Shown here one piece after another: positions 15,047-23,127 of a DNA stretch of 64,000 nucleotides (the stretch's first letter is position 1; each line of letters begins with the position of its first letter). The stretch spans positions 744,001 through 808,000 of the forward strand of contig NZ_JBHSWH010000001.1 of assembly GCF_042661025.1 (NCBI RefSeq). The letters are read 5' to 3'. The translations under genes were made by a program, and so were the position numbers. Source of the stretch: Flexivirga alba (GTDB lineage: Bacteria > Actinomycetota > Actinomycetes > Actinomycetales > Dermatophilaceae). The notes beneath the pieces are model-generated. The model made no database searches. It was not told the origin of the DNA and saw only the letters and a program-made list of their open reading frames with translations.

Positions 15047-17290
15047 TCAGTCCAACGGCCGAAACCGGCGCAACCGCAACGAGTTCAGCACGACGAACAC
15101 CGATGAGAACGCCATCGCGAACCCTGCAACCATCGGGCTGAGCCGGCCGCTCATCGCCAGCGGGATCGCCGCGACGTTGTAGCCGAACGCCCACACCAGG
15201 TTGGACTTGATCACCCGAAGAGTGCTGCGGGACAACCGAATCGCGTCCGCGGCACCGCGCAGGTCACCGCGCACCAGGGTCAGGTCGCTGGCCTCGATGG
15301 CCACATCGGTGCCGGTCCCCATCGCGATACCGAGATCGGACTGGGCGAGCGCGGCAGCGTCGTTCACACCGTCACCGACCATCGCCACCACCCGGCCCTC
15401 GGCCTGCAGGTCGCGCACCACGGTCGCCTTGTCTGCCGGTAGCACCCCGGCGATGACCTCGTCGATGCCGACGGCGTCTGCCACCGCGTGCGCGACGGCC
15501 TCGTGGTCACCGGTGAGCAGCACCGGCCGCAGCCCGAGCGAACGCAGGTCCGCGACGGCCTGGGCGGAGGTCGGCTTGATCTCGTCGGCGACCGCGATCA
15601 GTCCGCGCGCCACGCCATTCCAGCCGACCGCAACAACCGTCTCGCCACCACGTTGCGCGTCGCTCATGGCGTCGGCGAGCTCGTCGGTCAGGTCAATACC
15701 GTTGTCCTGCAACAGGGCCGGGCGCCCGACAACTACTGCGTGTCCGTCGACCTGACCGACCACGCCGAGGCCGCCCACGTCCGTCATACCTTCGACCGCC
15801 GCAAGTGCGCCGCGCTCAGCGGCCGCATCGGCGATCGCTTTGGCGATCGGGTGCGCCGAGCCGTGCTCCAACGAGCCGGCGAGCGCGAGCACCTCGTCAG
15901 CCGACTCCCCCGCAGCCGGTATGACGCGAGACATCCGCATCACGCCGGTGGTGACGGTGCCGGTCTTGTCCAGCAGCACCGTGTCGACGGTCCGGGTATT
16001 TTCCAGCACCTCCGGTCCTTTGATCAGCAGGCCGAGCTGGGCGCCACGTCCGCTGCCGACCAATAGCGCTGTCGGAGTTGCCATTCCGAGGGCACACGGG
16101 CAGGCGATGACCAGCACTGCGACCGCGGCGGTGAACGCCGTGACGGTGGAACCCCCGATGACGAGCCAACCGAGGAACGTCAGCAGTGCCAACACCAGCA
16201 CCACCGGTACGAAGATCGCGGACACCCGGTCGGCGAGACGCTGCACCTGCGCCTTGCCGGTCTGAGCCTCCTCGACCAACCGGCCGAGTTGCGCGAGCAC
16301 GGTGTCGGCGCCGACCCGAGTCGCGCGGACGACCAGCTTGCCGCCGGCGTTGACCGCCGAGCCGGTGACGGCCGAACCCGCAGCGACCTCGACCGGCACG
16401 GACTCACCGGTCATCGCGGAGTTGTCGACTGCCGAGTTGCCCTCGACGACCTCTCCGTCGGTCGCGATCTTCTCCCCGGAGCGAGTCACGAAAAGGTCGC
16501 CGACCGCGAGTTCCTCGACGGGCACGGTGAATTCGCGTCCGTCGCGTAGCACGGTGACCTGTTTGGCACCCAGCTCGAGCAGCGCTCGTAGCGCCGCACC
16601 GGCGGACCGCTTGGAGCGAGCTTCCAGGTAGCGGCCGGTGAGCAGGAAGGCCGTCACACCGGCAGCCGCCTCGAGGTAGATCGTGCTCGCGCCCTCGCCC
16701 GCCGGGGTCGTCAACGAGAAGCCGTGACGCATCCCCGGCATACCGGCGTCGCCGATGAAGAGGGTGTAGAGCGACCAGCCGAAGGCGGCGATCGTGCCCA
16801 TGCTGACCAGCGTGTCCATCGTGGTCGCGCGATGCCGTAGGCCGTTCCAAGCCGCCCGGTGGAAGGGCAGCCCGCCCCACACCACGACCGGCGCAGCGAG
16901 CACCAGGGACAACCACTGCCAGTTGCGGAATTGGAACGCGGGCACCATCGCCAGCACGATCACCGGTGCGGCGAGCGCCCAGCTGACCATCAGCCGGTGC
17001 CGCAGTGCGGGGGTCTCGTCCTCCGGCTCGGCGTCGGGCTCGCCCGCGGTCGCCGGGCCCTTCGGCTGGTGCACCGAGGCGTCATACCCTGCAGCCTGTA
17101 TGGCGCCCACCAGGTCATCTGTCGAAACACCTTCGGGGTAGGCAACCTTCGCCTTCTCCGTGGCGAAGTTGACCGTGGCGTCGACGCCGTCGATCTTGCG
17201 CAGCTTCTTCTCGATGCGCATGGCACACGACGCACACGTCATCCCGGTGATGCCCAGCTCGACCTCGCGCGGCGAACTCTCAATAGTCAT
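15047..17290 (-). CDS. copA: Copper-translocating P-type ATPase
   Basis: A 747-residue P1B-type ATPase for copper export across the cytoplasmic membrane. An N-terminal HMA domain has GMTCASC (C19, C22). The transmembrane metal site is CPC at 397-399. The phosphorylated aspartate is D441 in DKTGT, and the TGDHE and GDGVNDAAALA hinge motifs are present. CPC with ATPTALL after it fits the Cu(I) class. The short gap upstream holds a CsoR-like operator. No copper chaperone or CsoR gene is in the window. Confidence 0.93.
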   Translation of the reverse strand: MTIESSPREVELGITGMTCASCAMRIEKKLRKIDGVDATVNFATEKAKVAYPEGVSTDDLVGAIQAAGYDASVHQPKGPATAGEPDAEPEDETPALRHRLMVSWALAAPVIVLAMVPAFQFRNWQWLSLVLAAPVVVWGGLPFHRAAWNGLRHRATTMDTLVSMGTIAAFGWSLYTLFIGDAGMPGMRHGFSLTTPAGEGASTIYLEAAAGVTAFLLTGRYLEARSKRSAGAALRALLELGAKQVTVLRDGREFTVPVEELAVGDLFVTRSGEKIATDGEVVEGNSAVDNSAMTGESVPVEVAAGSAVTGSAVNAGGKLVVRATRVGADTVLAQLGRLVEEAQTGKAQVQRLADRVSAIFVPVVLVLALLTFLGWLVIGGSTVTAFTAAVAVLVIACPCALGMATPTALLVGSGRGAQLGLLIKGPEVLENTRTVDTVLLDKTGTVTTGVMRMSRVIPAAGESADEVLALAGSLEHGSAHPIAKAIADAAAERGALAAVEGMTDVGGLGVVGQVDGHAVVVGRPALLQDNGIDLTDELADAMSDAQRGGETVVAVGWNGVARGLIAVADEIKPTSAQAVADLRSLGLRPVLLTGDHEAVAHAVADAVGIDEVIAGVLPADKATVVRDLQAEGRVVAMVGDGVNDAAALAQSDLGIAMGTGTDVAIEASDLTLVRGDLRGAADAIRLSRSTLRVIKSNLVWAFGYNVAAIPLAMSGRLSPMVAGFAMAFSSVFVVLNSLRLRRFRPLD

Positions 17291-17314
17291 CTCTAACCTC
17301 CGCTACAGCCAACT

Positions 17315-17331
17315 ATACCCCCCACGGGTAT
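17315..17331 (-). promoter_or_regulatory. Putative CsoR-type operator of copA
   Basis: ATACCC (17315-17320) and GGGTAT (17326-17331) form an inverted repeat with a 5-nt spacer, 25 nt upstream of the copA start. CsoR operators in actinobacteria are GC-rich palindromes with flanking TAC/GTA of this form. The assignment is inference from form and place. Confidence 0.55.
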
Positions 17332-17360
17332 ATTCCGATCCTGCTCCTCCCGACCACCAC

Positions 17361-17451
17361 CCGATTGAGAGGCACACCTACGCATTCACAGGCATGGCGA
17401 AATCCCGCATTTCTCCATGCCTCTCAATGCGGTTGTATGCCTCTCAATCGG
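17361..17451. repeat. GAGAGG-type hairpin element between divergent genes
   Basis: CCGATTGAGAGGCA (17361-17374) and TGCCTCTCAATCGG (17438-17451) form a perfect 14-bp stem. Inside it GGCATGG (17391-17397) pairs with CCATGCC (17415-17421), and a second CCTCTCAAT lies near 17420. Unlike other family members it stands between divergent genes (copA and the thioesterase), so a pure terminator role does not fit this copy. Confidence 0.75.
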
Positions 17452-17485
17452 AAGGCGGGGCAGGACTCACCTACGCTGCTGTCCC

Positions 17486-18328
17486 GTGACCGACCTGAAC
17501 GCCGCCGCCGACAACGCCACGCCGCTCGCCTACTACGTCCCTGTGCGCGAGGGCGTTTACCAGCCGACGATCCACGTGCAGGGTGCCTGGCAGGAGACCG
17601 AGCAGCACATGGCCCCGATCAGCGGACTCATCACACACGAGCTGGCGATGCACGACCGGCGTGACGACATGCAGCTCGGCCGCATCTGCTTCGAGATCCT
17701 CGGGATGATCCCGTTGCAGGAGAGCACGATTCACGTCGAGACGATCCGTCCCGGCCGCACCATCGAGCTGCTCGAGGCAACGCTCACCATCGGCGGTCGC
17801 ACGATCATTCGGGCCCGCGCCTGGCGACTCGCGGTCGCCGACATGAGGGAGGTCGCCGGCAATGAACTGCCTGCGATGCCCGGCCCGGCCGGCAGTGAGA
17901 AGCTCGACGGCTCCCTCGAGTGGCCCGGCGGCTACATCCGCTCCCTGCAGCTTCAAGCGATCCCGGGCGGCCGGGAGGGCCGGCGACAGGTGTGGATCCG
18001 CACCGACTGCAAGCTCATCGACGGCGTCGAGGCAGCGCCGATTGCGGCATACACGATGCTGGTGGACACGGCCAACGGCATCGCGACCCGGGTGCGACCC
18101 ACCGAGTTGATGTTCCCGAATGTCGATCTGACGCTGCACTTCGTTCGCGAGCCCGACCCGACCCTCATCGGCCTCGACACGAGCGTGACCTTCGGGCCCA
18201 CCGGACTCGGGCTGACGTCGTCAGTGCTGAACGACGTCCACGGGCCGGTCGGCCGGGTCGAGCAGTGCCTGACGGTCCGGCACTTTCCAACTCGCCAGGA
18301 TCCCGACGCCACCCAGTCGTCGCGGTAG
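17486..18328 (+). CDS. Acyl-CoA thioesterase-like protein (double hotdog)
   Basis: A 280-residue protein. Two hotdog-fold halves (about residues 10-130 and 150-275) match the TesB-like thioesterase superfamily. GRICFEILGMIPLQ and TIRPGRTIELLEATLTIGGRTIIRARAWRL fit the first half. It would hydrolyse acyl-CoA thioesters in the cytosol; chain specificity is unknown. GTG 17486 is preferred because upstream codons belong to the hairpin element. Its last 108 nt overlap the convergent PAP2 gene. Confidence 0.8.
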   Translation: MTDLNAAADNATPLAYYVPVREGVYQPTIHVQGAWQETEQHMAPISGLITHELAMHDRRDDMQLGRICFEILGMIPLQESTIHVETIRPGRTIELLEATLTIGGRTIIRARAWRLAVADMREVAGNELPAMPGPAGSEKLDGSLEWPGGYIRSLQLQAIPGGREGRRQVWIRTDCKLIDGVEAAPIAAYTMLVDTANGIATRVRPTELMFPNVDLTLHFVREPDPTLIGLDTSVTFGPTGLGLTSSVLNDVHGPVGRVEQCLTVRHFPTRQDPDATQSSR

Positions 18329-19264
18329 GTGCAGCGGTCTGCGGCGCAACACCCGCCAGGCCGTCAGCAGCACGAGTGCGTAGACGACCCCGGCGATCTC
18401 GTCGATCACGTAGTGCTCACCGGAGTAGACCAGCGAGAACGCCATCAACGCCGGGTAGAGCAGGAGCAGCGGACGCACCCAGCGCCGCACGCTGAACCAG
18501 AAGAATCCGATCACCAGCGTCGCGGTCGCCATGTGCAGCGACGGCATCGCGGCGACCGGATTGGAGCGGTCCTGGGCGTCACCCAGCACCTGCGCCGCGC
18601 CGTGGAAGTCGAGCCAGGACCAGCCCTGACCGGACAGGCGCAGCACCTCGGGGCCGTGGATGTAGCCCTGCTGCGACGCGAGCCACGGCGGGCTCATCGG
18701 GAAGAGGAAGTAGGTCGTGATCCCGGCGACGGCCAGCCCGACGAGCAGCGCCGCCCAGGCCCGGAACCGATCACGGGAACGGATCCAGAGCACCGCCGCG
18801 ACGATCGGCGAAACCATGAAATGGCTGCAGTAGCAAAGGGTTACGAAGACCGACCACCACGGCGCCTGGTGCACCGCGCCGCTCAGGTGCTGCTGCAGCC
18901 ACTGGTTGGGCAGGTTGCCGCCGAACAACCACCGGTCGACGTCGACCGGAAAGGATGCGTGCAGCGGCATACCGACACTGTTGTGCGCGCCCTCCTGGGG
19001 GAAACCGGCGATGAGACCACCGGTGAAGTGCGACGCCGCCCCGTAGCTGTAGTCGTAGGCGAGCAGGATCCCTTGGAACGGAAGCCAGTCCAGCATCATT
19101 CGGCCCCAGGCGAGCCAGCCCTTGCCGATGCACACAGCACTCAGTCCGGCGATGATCCACAAGGTGAGTCCGACGCGGTCCATCGGCACGCCCCACGTCG
19201 CGCAGAAGGCGACGAGGACGGCGGCATACAGGCCGAGAGCCCCCAGCGGACGGTGTCCCAAGAC
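18221..19264 (-). CDS. PAP2-superfamily membrane phosphatase (Aur1-like)
   Basis: A membrane protein of about 347 residues with six or so helices. PSLHMATATL and SGEHYVIDEIAG are the PAP2 phosphatase motifs with the two active-site histidines; FPMSPPW fits the inositol phosphotransferase/Aur1-like subgroup. It would act on lipid phosphates at the outer membrane face. The frame is open back to GTG 19336, but that stretch contains a 28-nt palindrome; I place the start at GTG 19264 just before the first helix, with low certainty. The 3' end overlaps the thioesterase gene by 108 nt. Confidence 0.8.
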   Translation of the reverse strand, partial: VLGHRPLGALGLYAAVLVAFCATWGVPMDRVGLTLWIIAGLSAVCIGKGWLAWGRMMLDWLPFQGILLAYDYSYGAASHFTGGLIAGFPQEGAHNSVGMPLHASFPVDVDRWLFGGNLPNQWLQQHLSGAVHQAPWWSVFVTLCYCSHFMVSPIVAAVLWIRSRDRFRAWAALLVGLAVAGITTYFLFPMSPPWLASQQGYIHGPEVLRLSGQGWSWLDFHGAAQVLGDAQDRSNPVAAMPSLHMATATLVIGFFWFSVRRWVRPLLLLYPALMAFSLVYSGEHYVIDEIAGVVYALVLLTAWRVLRRRPLHLPRRLGGVGILASWKVPDRQALLDPADRPVDVVQH

Positions 19265-19272
19265 ACCCGGGA

Positions 19273-19300
19273 GGAGAACGACGTGGGGACGTTGTTCTCC
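19273..19300. promoter_or_regulatory. Palindrome upstream of the PAP2 gene
   Basis: GGAGAACGACGT (19273-19284) and ACGTTGTTCTCC (19289-19300) pair at 11 of 12 positions around GGGG. It lies directly before the preferred PAP2 start and within the longer open frame. An operator or a 5' leader hairpin is likely. Confidence 0.5.
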
Positions 19301-19488
19301 CCTGAGGCGACCATTGTTCACATAGTAAACAAACACTGCGTGGTACGTCGGCCACTCCGGACAAGCTCGTATGGCGCTTCCCGCGCGACGACGTCTCGCC
19401 GCGGGCGCGGGGTATGTGGCAGGCTCAGTGGAGGACAGCGCGCGGTGTGGGACGACCGCGCCGGCATACGGAACGAAGAAGGAACCAC

Positions 19489-19815
19489 ATGGCTGGGATC
19501 GCGTACAAGGTGCTTCTCACGGTGTCCGGCATCGCCGCAGGCAAGGCCGCGAAGAAGGCGACGACGGCGAGCTGGAAAACCGCGACGGGCGGCACCCCGC
19601 CCGTCGACAAGCACGACCCCGACTACTCCGCGATGCAGGTCGCGGTCTTCGCGATCGTCTCGTCCGCCATCGCCGGCGGCTTCCGGGCCTACGCACAGCG
19701 CAAGGCGTCGGACTTCTACACCAAGACCTCCGGCCACGTGCCGCCGCCGGTTGTGAAGGCGCAACAGAAGAAGGCCGCGCAGCTCAAGGCTGACAAGAAG
19801 GTCGCCAAGGCCTGA
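19489..19815 (+). CDS. DUF4235 membrane protein
   Basis: A 108-residue protein with two hydrophobic segments (about residues 3-18 and 48-66) and a lysine-rich tail. The opening GIAYKVLLTVSGIAAGKAAKK and the central DYSAMQVAVFAIVSSAIAGGFRA fit DUF4235, an actinobacterial family of small membrane proteins of unknown function. GAAGGAA precedes ATG 19489. Confidence 0.82.
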   Translation: MAGIAYKVLLTVSGIAAGKAAKKATTASWKTATGGTPPVDKHDPDYSAMQVAVFAIVSSAIAGGFRAYAQRKASDFYTKTSGHVPPPVVKAQQKKAAQLKADKKVAKA

Positions 19816-19817
19816 CG

Positions 19818-19836
19818 GTCGCCGAATTTCGGCGAC
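19818..19836 (+). terminator. Short hairpin after the DUF4235 gene
   Basis: GTCGCCG and CGGCGAC enclose AATTT, 2 nt after the DUF4235 stop codon, followed by TTATG. It is small but GC-rich and well placed for termination. Confidence 0.5.
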
Positions 19837-19871
19837 TTATGCTGGCGGCTTCGGTGAGTTAGGGTCGCCTT

Positions 19872-20255
19872 ATGAGCAACGCGAACCCGGCCGATGCGGC
19901 AACAGCGGACCACGCCGCTGCCTGCGGCGACCTCGTGCGCGGCGGCAACCTCAATGCGCTCCTCGGCAAACTCGACGGCGGTATGCCGGTCGACCTCGCC
20001 GACTCCGGCGGCAACACTTTGCTGATGCTCGCGGCCTACCACGGGCAAGCAGCCGTCGTGTCGGCCCTGCTCGAACGCGGCGCCGATGTCAACCGGCTCA
20101 ACGACCGCGGTCAATCTCCTTTGGCAGGAGCAGTTTTCAAGGGCGAGGACACCATTGTGTGGTTGCTCCTGGAGGCCGGCGCCGACGTGGACTCGGGCTC
20201 GCCGTCAGCTGCGGCGACTGCCGAACTCTTCGGCCGCGGCGACCTCCTGCGCTGA
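19872..20255 (+). CDS. Ankyrin-repeat protein
   Basis: A 127-residue cytosolic protein with about three ankyrin repeats: GNTLLMLAAYHGQAAVVSALLERGADVN (about residues 47-74) is canonical, followed by DRGQSPLAGAVFKGEDTIVWLLLEAGADVD. Ankyrin repeats mediate protein contacts; no partner is evident. A GAGAGG-type element follows. Confidence 0.85.
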   Translation: MSNANPADAATADHAAACGDLVRGGNLNALLGKLDGGMPVDLADSGGNTLLMLAAYHGQAAVVSALLERGADVNRLNDRGQSPLAGAVFKGEDTIVWLLLEAGADVDSGSPSAAATAELFGRGDLLR

Positions 20256-20286
20256 GGCTGGGCAGCTCGCTCGCCCCCTCTCCCTT

Positions 20287-20369
20287 GATCGAGAGGACCC
20301 CAACCGGCAGGAGCGGACCCGCAATCCGGTTGTGGTTGTGGGTCCATCCGATGCGTTGTGGGTCCGCTC
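20287..20369. repeat. GAGAGG/GAGCGGACCC hairpin element
   Basis: GATCGAGAGGACCC at 20287-20300 repeats the 5' arm of the element at 38884 exactly. The inner arms GAGCGGACCCGCAA (20311-20324) and TTGTGGGTCCGCTC (20356-20369) pair at 13 of 14 positions. The outer 3' arm is missing in this copy. It lies between convergent genes. Confidence 0.75.
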
Positions 20370-20390
20370 AATCGCTGTGCGTCGGCTGCG

Positions 20391-21329
20391 TCACGTTCCG
20401 AGGATCTCCGCGTACAACCTCGCGACCTGCTTCTTGTACTGCGCCGCCCAGTCCTTCGTCGCAGTCGCGAGCGAGATCCCGAGAACAGCATGGAAGGCCT
20501 GCTCCGTCGTGTCATACGTGAAGTCGATCGCGCGTTCGTAGAACCTGATCGCTTGACGCTGTCCGAAGCGCGTGACCAAGTACGACACGAACATGAACGA
20601 CCGCTCATAGGCGAAAGTCGTTCCCTCCCGGGAGAACTCGGCATTCTTCGGCAGGACGGGCAGCGGCGGTTTGCGCGGGAAGAGGATCGTGGCGGTCGCA
20701 CCGGCCCATTCGGCGAAGCCTTCCAGGACCCATTTGGGCGTGCCATATCCGCTCACTCCGTCGTCCAGGGTGTTCGCGTGAAAGAGCTCGTGCCGGATCA
20801 CATGGTTCAGATAGCCCGTGTCCTCCAGCAGCGTGCGACCTTCGCCGATCGCAGCAGCGCATTTGATGACAACCCATCCCTGCCAGGTTTCGTCGAGCGG
20901 CTCCCGGAAGACTCCGAGGTCGTCGCCGCGGTCACCCGACCAGTGCTCGTACTCAGCCGCCGTCTTCGGCAACATCACCAGATACTTCTGATCCAGGTGT
21001 ATGCCGGTGAGCTTCTCGATCATCGGGATCGCCGTGTCGACATACATCTGGCAGTCCTGGAGGTCGGGCAGGCTGATGTCGCCCACCAGCACGGACCACT
21101 TGCTCGTCAAGCTGTGCAGGTCACGCCGCTTCGCCAACGCGCCCGGGATGAAGCTGTTTCCCATCCGGTAGACCACGCTCGCCGGCAGAGTCGGCGCGGG
21201 CGCAGATGATGCTGGGACGACGACCGGGGTAACCGGTGGCGCGGCGCTCACTGCCCTGCACCCCGCAAGCACGGACATGGCTCCGACACCCGCCAGCGCG
21301 ATGACCTGCCGGCGACCGATCGCTTCCAA
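20391..21329 (-). CDS. Lipoprotein metallopeptidase, gluzincin (peptidase MA) type
   Basis: A 312-residue exported protein. The signal peptide has a twin arginine (GRRQVIALAG) and a lipobox VLAGC at about residue 24. IRHELFHAN is an HExxH zinc site, and EGFAEW some 25 residues later supplies the third ligand as in gluzincins of the peptidase MA group. Membrane-anchored on the outside of the cell. Substrate unknown; catalytic residues look intact. Confidence 0.8.
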   Translation of the reverse strand: MEAIGRRQVIALAGVGAMSVLAGCRAVSAAPPVTPVVVPASSAPAPTLPASVVYRMGNSFIPGALAKRRDLHSLTSKWSVLVGDISLPDLQDCQMYVDTAIPMIEKLTGIHLDQKYLVMLPKTAAEYEHWSGDRGDDLGVFREPLDETWQGWVVIKCAAAIGEGRTLLEDTGYLNHVIRHELFHANTLDDGVSGYGTPKWVLEGFAEWAGATATILFPRKPPLPVLPKNAEFSREGTTFAYERSFMFVSYLVTRFGQRQAIRFYERAIDFTYDTTEQAFHAVLGISLATATKDWAAQYKKQVARLYAEILGT

Positions 21330-21414
21330 TGCCCGACCTCCCCTTGGACTTGTTGGGCAGCTTCTTACCGAAGGCTGAACGTTTCCTGAGTCACCGCTTT
21401 CTCACCCCCGGCTG

Positions 21415-21933
21415 TCACCTGGCCCAGGGTGCGCCGGCGCCGCGAATCTCCTCGAAAGACAACCAGGTTCGCGTGCCGATGACACCGGGGATTGCCTGGA
21501 TCCGCTCGAGCACCAACGCGCGCAATGCCTGGTTGTCCGGTGCATGCGCCAGCGCCAGCACGTCGAACTCCGATCCCAGCAACGAGATCGAGTCGATGTA
21601 GTCCAGCTCGGCCAGCGCGGCCGACACCGACCGCCAGGTGTTCTGCTCGATCTGCAACGCGATGTATGCCGTCGTCTGCAACCCGGCCAAGTGCGGGACC
21701 ACCCGGGCGGTGAAGCCCTCGATCACGCCGTCGTCGAGCAGCCGCTGGAGCCGGGCGTAGGTGGCCGCACGCGACAGGTGCAGCTGCTCGGCCAGCGCCC
21801 GCACCGACAACCGCGCATCCCGCTCCAGCGCGCCGATGATCTGCCGGTCGACGTCGTCGAGGACACGGTGCTCCGCCGACTGTCCGGTCGCGCGGCTTGC
21901 TCGCGTGCTTGTTTTGGACGGTTGCTTCGCCAT
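21415..21933 (-). CDS. Lrp/AsnC-family regulator of the bkd operon
   Basis: A 172-residue protein. The winged helix-turn-helix lies at about residues 28-75 (DRQIIGALERDARLSVRALAEQ, SRAATYARLQRL), followed by an Asn/Lrp ligand-binding domain (about 85-165). It is divergent from the 2-oxoacid dehydrogenase operon, so it probably controls that operon in response to a branched-chain amino acid or derived 2-oxoacid, like known BkdR proteins. Its start codon lies within a 34-bp dyad. Confidence 0.87.
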   Translation of the reverse strand: MAKQPSKTSTRASRATGQSAEHRVLDDVDRQIIGALERDARLSVRALAEQLHLSRAATYARLQRLLDDGVIEGFTARVVPHLAGLQTTAYIALQIEQNTWRSVSAALAELDYIDSISLLGSEFDVLALAHAPDNQALRALVLERIQAIPGVIGTRTWLSFEEIRGAGAPWAR

Positions 21934-21964
21934 ACAGCAAGTATGGCGCCATACGTCTTGTATG
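21931..21964. promoter_or_regulatory. 34-bp dyad, putative Lrp-type operator
   Basis: The half sites CATACAGCAAGTATGGC and GCCATACGTCTTGTATG are complementary at 14 of 17 positions about the centre 21947/21948, with a perfect inner palindrome GTATGGCGCCATAC. The dyad overlaps the regulator's own start codon and lies 47 nt before the E1 alpha start, suiting autoregulation plus control of bkd. It is built from copies of the dispersed GTATGNC heptamer. Confidence 0.6.
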
Positions 21965-22011
21965 ACGCCATCATTCACTGCAATATGCCAAGCACGCGCG
22001 ACAATAATGTG

Positions 22012-23127
22012 ATGGAGACCACAGCCGAGGCGATGACGGCTGCCCTGCTGCCGTCGCCCAACCCGGTGCAATTGATCGACCCGACCGGCGCGGAGGTCGA
22101 GCAGGCAGGCACGCGTCGTGACTACCCGATGCCCAGCGCCGCACGACTGCGCGCGATGTGGCACGCGATGGTCGTCGGCCGCCGCTTCGACATACAGGCG
22201 ACAGCCCTGACCAAGCAGGGCCGCCTCGCGGTCTACCCGAGCTCGCGCGGCCAGGAGGCCTGCCAGGTCGGCGCCACGCTCTCGATCGGCAAGGGCGATT
22301 GGCTCTTCCCGACCTACCGCGAATCGATGGCGCTGGTGACCCGCGGCATCGACCCGATCGAGGTGCTCTCCCTGCTGCGCGGCGACAGCCACTGCGGCTA
22401 CGACCCGATCGCGACCAAGACCGCGGCGCAGTGCACCCCGCTGTCGACCCAGCTGGTCCACGCGGCGGGCGCGGCATACGGCGAGAAGCGACGCGGCACC
22501 GACCACGTCGCGCTGGCCTTCATCGGCGACGGTGCGACAAGCGAGGGCGACTTCCACGAAGCGCTCAACTTCGCTGCGGTTTTCGAGGCACCGGTGGTCT
22601 TCTTCGTCCAGAACAACAAATACGCCATCAGCGTGCCGCTCTCCAAGCAGACGAAGGCACCGTCGTTGGCCTACAAGGGAATTGGGTATGGCGTCCCCTC
22701 CGAGCAGGTCGACGGCAACGATCCGGCCGCGGTGCTCGCGGTCATGGACGTCGCGCTCGAGCACTGCCGCAGCGGCAAGGGACCGTTCCTCATCGAGGCG
22801 CACACCTACCGCATGGACGCACACACGAACGCAGACGATGCCACCCGCTACCGATCCTCCGACGAGGTCACCGCATGGCTCGATCGCGACCCGATCGCAC
22901 GCGTCGAGGCCTGGCTGCGAGCACGAGGTGAACTCAACGACGACATGGTCGCCGCGACGAACGCCGAGGCCGAGTCGAAGGCCGCCGACCTGCGTGAGCG
23001 GATGAACGCCGACCCCGCCGTTGACCCGATGTCGTTGTTCGACAACGTTTTTGCGCAGCGCACACCTCAACTGGAAGAAGCGCGCGCGATGGTTCGCACG
23101 GAGCTCGACGCGGAGGTCGGAGAATGA
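22012..23127 (+). CDS. bkdA: Branched-chain 2-oxoacid dehydrogenase E1 alpha subunit
   Basis: A 371-residue thiamine-diphosphate enzyme subunit. The TPP-binding motif runs from GDG (172-174) to NN (201-202), followed by KYAISVP. It decarboxylates branched-chain 2-oxoacids (or pyruvate) and passes the acyl group to E2. Assignment to branched-chain substrates rests on the separate alpha/beta E1, the ETAKA-type lipoyl site of E2 and the Lrp regulator. ATG 22012 has no clear ribosome binding site; ATG 21985 is an alternative. The stop overlaps the E1 beta start (ATGA). Confidence 0.88.
   Translation: METTAEAMTAALLPSPNPVQLIDPTGAEVEQAGTRRDYPMPSAARLRAMWHAMVVGRRFDIQATALTKQGRLAVYPSSRGQEACQVGATLSIGKGDWLFPTYRESMALVTRGIDPIEVLSLLRGDSHCGYDPIATKTAAQCTPLSTQLVHAAGAAYGEKRRGTDHVALAFIGDGATSEGDFHEALNFAAVFEAPVVFFVQNNKYAISVPLSKQTKAPSLAYKGIGYGVPSEQVDGNDPAAVLAVMDVALEHCRSGKGPFLIEAHTYRMDAHTNADDATRYRSSDEVTAWLDRDPIARVEAWLRARGELNDDMVAATNAEAESKAADLRERMNADPAVDPMSLFDNVFAQRTPQLEEARAMVRTELDAEVGE

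Noticed and set aside
21934..23070. Long N-terminal extension of the Lrp regulator
   Set aside because: It is antisense to the E1 alpha gene; the Lrp domain starts just after ATG 21933.
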